Positions 6,112-7,398 of a stretch of 7,398 bases of DNA are shown here, in pieces. The translations under genes and the position numbers were made by a program. Numbering within the stretch: the first letter of the stretch is position 1; every line of letters starts with the position of its first letter. Location of the stretch: contig JAPOOY010000209.1 of assembly GCA_026713205.1 (NCBI GenBank), positions 1-7,398 of the forward strand. The letters are read 5' to 3'. This DNA comes from Bdellovibrionales bacterium. Its GTDB lineage: Bacteria; Bdellovibrionota; Bdellovibrionia; Bdellovibrionales; UBA1609. The notes beneath the pieces are model-generated. The model ran no database searches. It had not been told where the DNA came from and saw only the letters and a program-made list of their open reading frames with translations.

Positions 6112-6120
6112 ACCCCCTTT
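6112..6120 (-). promoter_or_regulatory. Ribosome binding site of the stand-alone RpnS-like gene
   Basis: AAAGGGGGT ends 3 nt before the ATG at 6108. It can pair with the 3' end of 16S rRNA over eight positions, one of them a G-U pair. It is identical to the internal site within rpn (6361-6369). Confidence 0.7.
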
Positions 6121-6165
6121 GATACCCGGAAAAAATCACCGCACATTTTTTTCTTATTAGGGTTA

Positions 6166-6357
6166 TTAAGAACCGTTTTTTAGCTTATTGATTTCCTTTT
6201 CAGACAGCCCTGTCACTTTGCAGATCAGGGAAACATCCAGTTTATTCTGAAGCATATTTAAGACGACTTCCTGTCGTCCTTCCTGTCGTCCCTCTCTCAG
6301 ACCCTTTTTCAAGCCCTTCTCGTGGCCTCTCTCTTCAATATGTTTTCTTATGTCCAT
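6166..6357 (-). CDS. Gene within a gene: internal-start RpnS product of rpn
   Basis: Codon 267 of rpn is an ATG at 6357, preceded by AAAGGGGGT (6369-6361). Initiation there gives a 63-residue protein, MDIRKHIEERGHEKG through NGS. It would consist of a charged helix with four-residue repeats (GLKK, GLRE, GRQE, GRQE) and a small C-terminal helical domain. Separate translation of this part is established for E. coli Rpn proteins, where the short form (RpnS) binds and inhibits the long form. The internal ribosome site is far stronger than that of the full-length start, which would give antitoxin in excess. The downstream duplicate keeps exactly this start and ribosome site, independent support that it is a real translation unit. 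Confidence 0.65.
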   Translation of the reverse strand: MDIRKHIEERGHEKGLKKGLREGRQEGRQEVVLNMLQNKLDVSLICKVTGLSEKEINKLKNGS

Positions 6358-7155
6358 GTAACCCCCTTTTTTCAATAGCCCCTGTTTAACAGCCTCCGCT
6401 TCAGCTTTCCGCCATATCTCCGGCTTTATTTTATAACCTGTTGCCAGGTATTCTATCACACTTAAAATCAGCTTGTCATGTTTCCCCAAAATATCCTGGG
6501 ACAATCCAAAAAATCGCCTCAGAAAATCTAAATCCGCTTTTGAAGACCAGACCTCCCTTAACAAATACAAAGCGCCGCGGCTCTTGAAGCTCTGATCTTT
6601 AAATACTCTATCCAGCTTTGGATCATGGGCATCCAGCAACCTTATCTCAAAGTTTAGCATACTTTTCCGGGATAAAGCAGGAATTTCCAAAAAATCCTTG
6701 CCCAAAAAAGCCGCCTGAAAAGATAAGTTCCATTTCCAGGGTCTCTTTCCATGATAGAAAACAACAGGAATAATGGGCATGGGTTTGCCGTGTTGATTGA
6801 GATTTTCCTCAATGAGAAGCGTCTGGTATCGGAAAAGCTGACGGAAGAGCTGGATGTCATATTTTGCCTTATGTTCCAGGAGAATAAAGATTTTAACTCT
6901 GGTTTTCAGTTTTTTCCTAAGAGGAACGGAAAAAACCAGGTCTGCTCTGCTGCCATCTGGAAAAGTGTCTTTTTCAGGTTTGAGCTGTTTCCAATTATAG
7001 GCTTTTATCTCCTCTTTGGAGAAAATGAGCCGGAAAAGTTCCAAAGCAAAATCAGGGTTGGAGTATAAGCTCTTGAAAAACTTATCATGATGACCGATCT
7101 GTTTTGCGGGTTGGTTTTGTTTTTCTTTCAAGTGGTTTTTTGATACTTTTGTCAT
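6166..7155 (-). CDS. Rpn family nuclease / recombination-promoting PD-(D/E)XK protein
   Basis: A 329-residue member of the Rpn family (Transposase_31, PF04754). It starts with the family's HHDKFFKSLYSNPDFALELF segment (22-41). It then has a PD-(D/E)XK nuclease core with Asp72 in SRADLVF and Glu94-His-Lys96 in LLEHKAKYD, followed by PVVFYHG (130-136). All expected catalytic residues are present. Residues 160-265 are helical. Residues 267-329 repeat the separately encodable C-terminal module. Family members degrade DNA, promote RecA-independent recombination and act as toxins in phage defence. A TTG at 7194 would add 13 residues. I chose ATG 7155 because the family normally starts close to the HDKFFK motif, but neither start has a good ribosome site, which may keep production of the toxic protein low. 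The gene lies between tRNA-Arg and its own duplicated 3' end. Confidence 0.9.
   Translation of the reverse strand: MTKVSKNHLKEKQNQPAKQIGHHDKFFKSLYSNPDFALELFRLIFSKEEIKAYNWKQLKPEKDTFPDGSRADLVFSVPLRKKLKTRVKIFILLEHKAKYDIQLFRQLFRYQTLLIEENLNQHGKPMPIIPVVFYHGKRPWKWNLSFQAAFLGKDFLEIPALSRKSMLNFEIRLLDAHDPKLDRVFKDQSFKSRGALYLLREVWSSKADLDFLRRFFGLSQDILGKHDKLILSVIEYLATGYKIKPEIWRKAEAEAVKQGLLKKGGYMDIRKHIEERGHEKGLKKGLREGRQEGRQEVVLNMLQNKLDVSLICKVTGLSEKEINKLKNGS
6361..6369 (-). promoter_or_regulatory. Internal Shine-Dalgarno within rpn
   Basis: AAAGGGGGT lies in the Lys-Lys-Gly-Gly codons of rpn, just ahead of the in-frame ATG at 6357. Complementarity to 16S rRNA extends over eight positions with one wobble. The spacer is short, about 4 nt after GGGGG. 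Confidence 0.65.
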
Positions 7156-7210
7156 GAAGTTAAAATAATGACAGTTTTTTATTTCTAAATACAAATCATT
7201 TTATAAAAAT

Positions 7211-7220
7211 CTCTATAGAG
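7211..7220. promoter_or_regulatory. Perfect 10-bp palindrome upstream of rpn
   Basis: CTCTATAGAG is self-complementary and lies about 56 nt upstream of the preferred rpn start. It could be a regulator site. No paired second site or clear promoter was found. Confidence 0.2.
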
Positions 7221-7239
7221 GTGAGTTCCGAAAAATCGC

Positions 7240-7263
7240 AAAATTCAAACCAGATCGGTAATG
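7240..7263 (+). repeat. Dispersed repeat copy at the 3' end of tRNA-Arg
   Basis: AAAATTCAAACCAGATCGG followed by TAATGG matches the dispersed motif with a few changes. It lies 5 nt from the encoded CCA of the tRNA, at the right end of the accessory region. Confidence 0.6.
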
Positions 7264-7268
7264 GTCAA

Positions 7269-7345
7269 TGGCACGCCCGAGAGGACTTGAACCCCTAACC
7301 CCTAGATCCGAAGTCTAGTGCTCTATCCAATTGAGCTACGGACGC
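7269..7345 (-). tRNA. tRNA-Arg (anticodon TCG)
   Basis: The minus strand folds into a full cloverleaf. The acceptor arm pairs GCGTCCG with CGGGCGT (G-U at 1:72 and at 4:69). The D stem is GCTC/GAGC, and the anticodon stem CTAGA/TCTAG encloses the loop CTTCGGA, giving anticodon TCG, which reads CGA and related Arg codons. A 5-nt variable loop follows, then the T stem AGGGG/CCTCT with loop TTCAAGT. The discriminator is G and CCA is encoded (7271-7269). The G-U pair at position 1:72 is slightly unusual. The 3' end faces the accessory region 4767-7268. Bases 7346-7398 are upstream sequence in which I see no clear promoter or gene. Confidence 0.95.
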
Positions 7346-7398
7346 GCATATCCGTTAAAAATCTTCACACAACACAAGGAATTTTTACATGATAAAAT

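Larger units (their letters stand above)
5852..6370 (-). repeat. Tandem duplication of the rpn 3' end
   Basis: Two direct units of about 250-268 bp, 6370-6120 and 6119-5852, share the C-terminal codons of rpn. They also share the stop, the following non-coding stretch (TAATAA then AAGAAAAAAATGTG) and the GGTATCA boundary. Each unit begins on the minus strand at AAAGGGGG, just before the internal ATG. The downstream unit carries a 12-bp insertion in the GRQE tract and a few base changes, so the duplication is recent. After the downstream unit, 5643-5851 shows no gene other than the antitoxin promoter. Confidence 0.9.

Noticed and set aside
6010..6300. CRISPR-like repeats in the GTCGTCCTTCC tract
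   Set aside because: These are 12-bp coding repeats in the Rpn C-terminal helix, with no spacers or cas genes.

Overview
The window looks like chromosomal DNA of an AT-rich Gram-negative bacterium. The evidence is a fused NuoC-NuoD subunit of respiratory complex I, a large exported protein that is probably a lipoprotein, Shine-Dalgarno sites close to AGGAGG, and a tRNA with an encoded CCA end. The NuoB and NuoD sequences resemble those of deltaproteobacteria-like lineages, but I cannot place the organism further. The DNA is loosely packed, with many short repeats and gene remnants between intact genes, as in a genome undergoing rearrangement.

Layout. Bases 1-1179 (minus) hold most of a secreted or lipid-anchored protein whose C-terminal part is an array of 54-bp repeats running off the left edge. 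Bases 1180-1517 hold its probable promoter, a 32-codon relic of a paralogous gene, and a hairpin made of two inverted copies of a dispersed repeat. Bases 1518-3758 (minus) carry nuoB followed by fused nuoCD, with no nuoA upstream and no nuoE downstream. Bases 3759-4049 contain a 121-bp palindromic element flanked by two more inverted copies of the dispersed repeat. Bases 4050-4766 (plus) encode a HAD-family hydrolase.

Bases 4767-7268 look like an accessory island on the 3' side of a tRNA-Arg (7269-7345, minus). It holds the N-terminal stump of an AAA ATPase truncated at a second copy of the palindromic element. Next come a RelE/ParE-type toxin with a ribbon-helix-helix antitoxin, a stand-alone 67-residue protein, and a full Rpn (PD-(D/E)XK) nuclease gene.

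The most interesting part is the Rpn locus. Rpn genes in E. coli are known to be genes-within-genes: the long protein is a toxic nuclease, and the C-terminal segment, translated from an internal start, is its antitoxin. Here the last 63 codons of rpn begin with ATG behind a strong internal Shine-Dalgarno. That segment, with its ribosome site, has also been copied in tandem as a separate downstream gene that is four residues longer in the four-residue repeat tract. This looks like an intragenic antitoxin caught becoming an independent gene, next to a conventional toxin-antitoxin pair.
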